Origin: Paenirhodobacter enshiensis
Lineage (GTDB): Bacteria; Pseudomonadota; Alphaproteobacteria; Rhodobacterales; Rhodobacteraceae
DNA length: 64,000 bases
Direction of reading: 5' to 3'
Assembly: GCF_000740785.1 (NCBI RefSeq)
Contig: NZ_JFZB01000014.1
Coordinates: forward strand, 104,331 to 168,330
Made by a program: the position numbers and the translations under genes. The notes beneath the pieces are model-generated. The model made no database searches. It had not been told where the DNA came from and saw only the letters and a program-made list of their open reading frames with translations. Position 1 is the first letter of the stretch. Every line of letters begins with the position of its first letter. Positions 60,282-64,000 of this stretch are shown here, piece after piece.

Positions 60282-60668
60282 ATGCGAAAGATGGCGAATG
60301 GTGCGATGATCGCCGCTCTGGCGACGGGGCTGGCGCTCGGGCTCGGGTCGACAGCCTCGGCGGAGACTCCGGCGACCGCCTGCCCCGGCGGTCAGCCCTG
60401 CGCGGCCCAACCTTCCCCCACGCATCGCAACGCGCAAAACGCAGCCCCGCAGCAGAAGCTGCGCAAGCCGCAGAATCACGCTCCACATGTCGGCGAATCG
60501 GCGCGCCGCGCCCCGATGCTGCAACAGGCCCGCGACAGCCGCCTGCCGCCGCCGCCGAAGGGCCAGCATTACCGCATCATGGACGATCGGGTCGTGCGCG
60601 TCGACGATCAGACCGCCAGAATCGTCGCAATCATCGGCCTGACGAGGGATCTGCTCGGCGCACGCTGA
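60282..60668 (+). CDS. Secreted RcnB-like protein
   Basis: A 128-residue exported protein: signal peptide (MIAALATGLALGLGSTASAE), a Pro/Gln/His-rich middle with two cysteines (TACPGGQPCAA), and a C-terminal LPPPPKGQHYRIMDDRVVRVDDQTARIVAII block resembling the RcnB family, split by family members implicated in nickel/cobalt homeostasis. GGAGAAGGAC precedes the ATG. The role here is unknown. A terminator follows. Confidence 0.72.
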   Translation: MRKMANGAMIAALATGLALGLGSTASAETPATACPGGQPCAAQPSPTHRNAQNAAPQQKLRKPQNHAPHVGESARRAPMLQQARDSRLPPPPKGQHYRIMDDRVVRVDDQTARIVAIIGLTRDLLGAR

Positions 60669-60688
60669 GGCCGGATCGGCGTTCAAAA

Positions 60689-60720
60689 ACCGGGCGCGGA
60701 CTTCACAGGCCGCGCCCGGT
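60689..60720. terminator. Bidirectional terminator
   Basis: 11-bp stem ACCGGGCGCGG / CCGCGCCCGGT with a ten-base loop, followed by CGTTATT on the plus strand and preceded by TTCAAAA, which is TTTTGAA on the minus strand. Between the RcnB-like gene and the convergent uvrA stop. Confidence 0.75.
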
Positions 60721-60722
60721 CG

Positions 60723-63596
<2,874 letters not shown>

Positions 63597-63811
63597 GACC
63601 GCCCCCGTTTACCTGCCCTCTAGATAGGCGATGGCGGCGGGCTTTCCAAACGAAATGTGCGAACACAAAGAGAACGTGTCACCCTGCCCCGTTGGTCCTG
63701 CCCCGATCCGGGCAGGTGCACGGAATTTTGCAGTTACACATTCACGGGATTGAATTAAATAGCGGGAAGATGCCGCCCTGCGGCGGATTTCGCATGAAAG
63801 GAAGACTGACG

Positions 63812-64000
63812 ATGTTCGGCATGTTCGGAATGGGCCGCGGCCCGAAGGTGCAAAGGATCGCCCCGGCCGATGCCGTGCGCATGGCGGCGGCGGGCGAGGT
63901 CACGCTGCTCGACGTGCGCGAGGCGGCCGAGCTGAGCGCGAGCGGCAAGGCCAAGGGCGCGCTGCATGTGCCGCTGGTTGCGGTGGCGAACAAATGCGAC
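63812..64000 (+). CDS. Rhodanese-like domain protein, cut by the window end
   Basis: First 63 codons only. After a short MFGMFGMGRGPK leader comes the rhodanese-domain opening: IAPADAVRMAAAGEVTLLDVREAAE and GALHVPL. The catalytic cysteine loop would lie beyond the window. GGAAG lies 8 nt before the ATG at 63812; an in-frame ATG at 63794 is less well placed. The sequence runs open to the last base. Confidence 0.75.
   Translation, partial: MFGMFGMGRGPKVQRIAPADAVRMAAAGEVTLLDVREAAELSASGKAKGALHVPLVAVANKCD

Overview
The window is high-GC chromosomal DNA whose gene content and short recurring intergenic elements point to an alphaproteobacterium of the Rhodobacter/Paracoccus group (Rhodobacterales). 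The genus cannot be fixed from sequence alone. No rRNA, tRNA, CRISPR array, insertion sequence or prophage gene was recognised, so it reads as stable chromosome with metabolic modules inserted between housekeeping genes.

Layout. 0-8.4 kb: GNAT acetyltransferase, AzlC/AzlD exporter, a lipoprotein, an MBL hydrolase, a DmdC-like acyl-CoA dehydrogenase, the tRNA threonylcarbamoylation enzyme TsaC/Sua5, YqgE/AlgH and a DsbD-like periplasmic protein. 8.4-21 kb: housekeeping genes, namely a uracil-DNA glycosylase, pyrB - membrane protein - pseudo-dihydroorotase - plsY, gshA, rsmE, ubiA, a large OmpA-family protein and several small unknowns. 22-34.7 kb: a complete-looking C-P lyase phosphonate system: phnC-D-E1-E2 plus a hexapeptide transferase, divergent phnF, phnG-H-I-J-K-L-N, a 2H-phosphoesterase (DUF1045) on the other strand, and phnM. 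34.7-40.5 kb: an uncharacterised five-gene operon (Pot-type ABC transporter plus Asp/Glu-racemase-like enzyme) divergent from a GntR/FCD regulator. 40.5-45 kb: cytochrome b561, metal P-type ATPase and a two-component system in one operon. 45.2-50.6 kb: a GlxA/AraC regulator, a HemY-type protoporphyrinogen oxidase and a three-gene dimethylamine monooxygenase-type operon. 50.9-64 kb: yifB/comM, ackA with a Ptb-type phosphotransacetylase, an isolated fliG, two adjacent gap genes flanking a 47-codon membrane peptide, coaD, a 3-hydroxyisobutyryl-CoA hydrolase, an RcnB-like protein, uvrA and the start of a rhodanese gene.

How the genes fit together. PhnCDE import phosphonates, PhnI/G/H/L/J/K/M cleave the C-P bond through 5-triphosphoribosyl intermediates, and PhnN salvages ribose 1,5-bisphosphate to PRPP. 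No PhnP is present in the window, and the DUF1045 2H-phosphoesterase is a plausible replacement. The dmm-type operon would demethylate dimethylamine, and the nearby GlxA regulator may control methylamine or betaine use. Several genes are family members with changed key residues: a dihydroorotase without its metal ligands, a family-4-like UDG without three of four iron-sulfur cysteines, a P-type ATPase without the HP dipeptide, a FliG without EHPQ, and a GAPDH with Ala where NAD enzymes have Asp. Regulatory DNA worth attention includes twin palindromes upstream of the GntR/ABC pair, a 6x tetranucleotide repeat at a ribosome binding site, and a four-copy intergenic repeat family.
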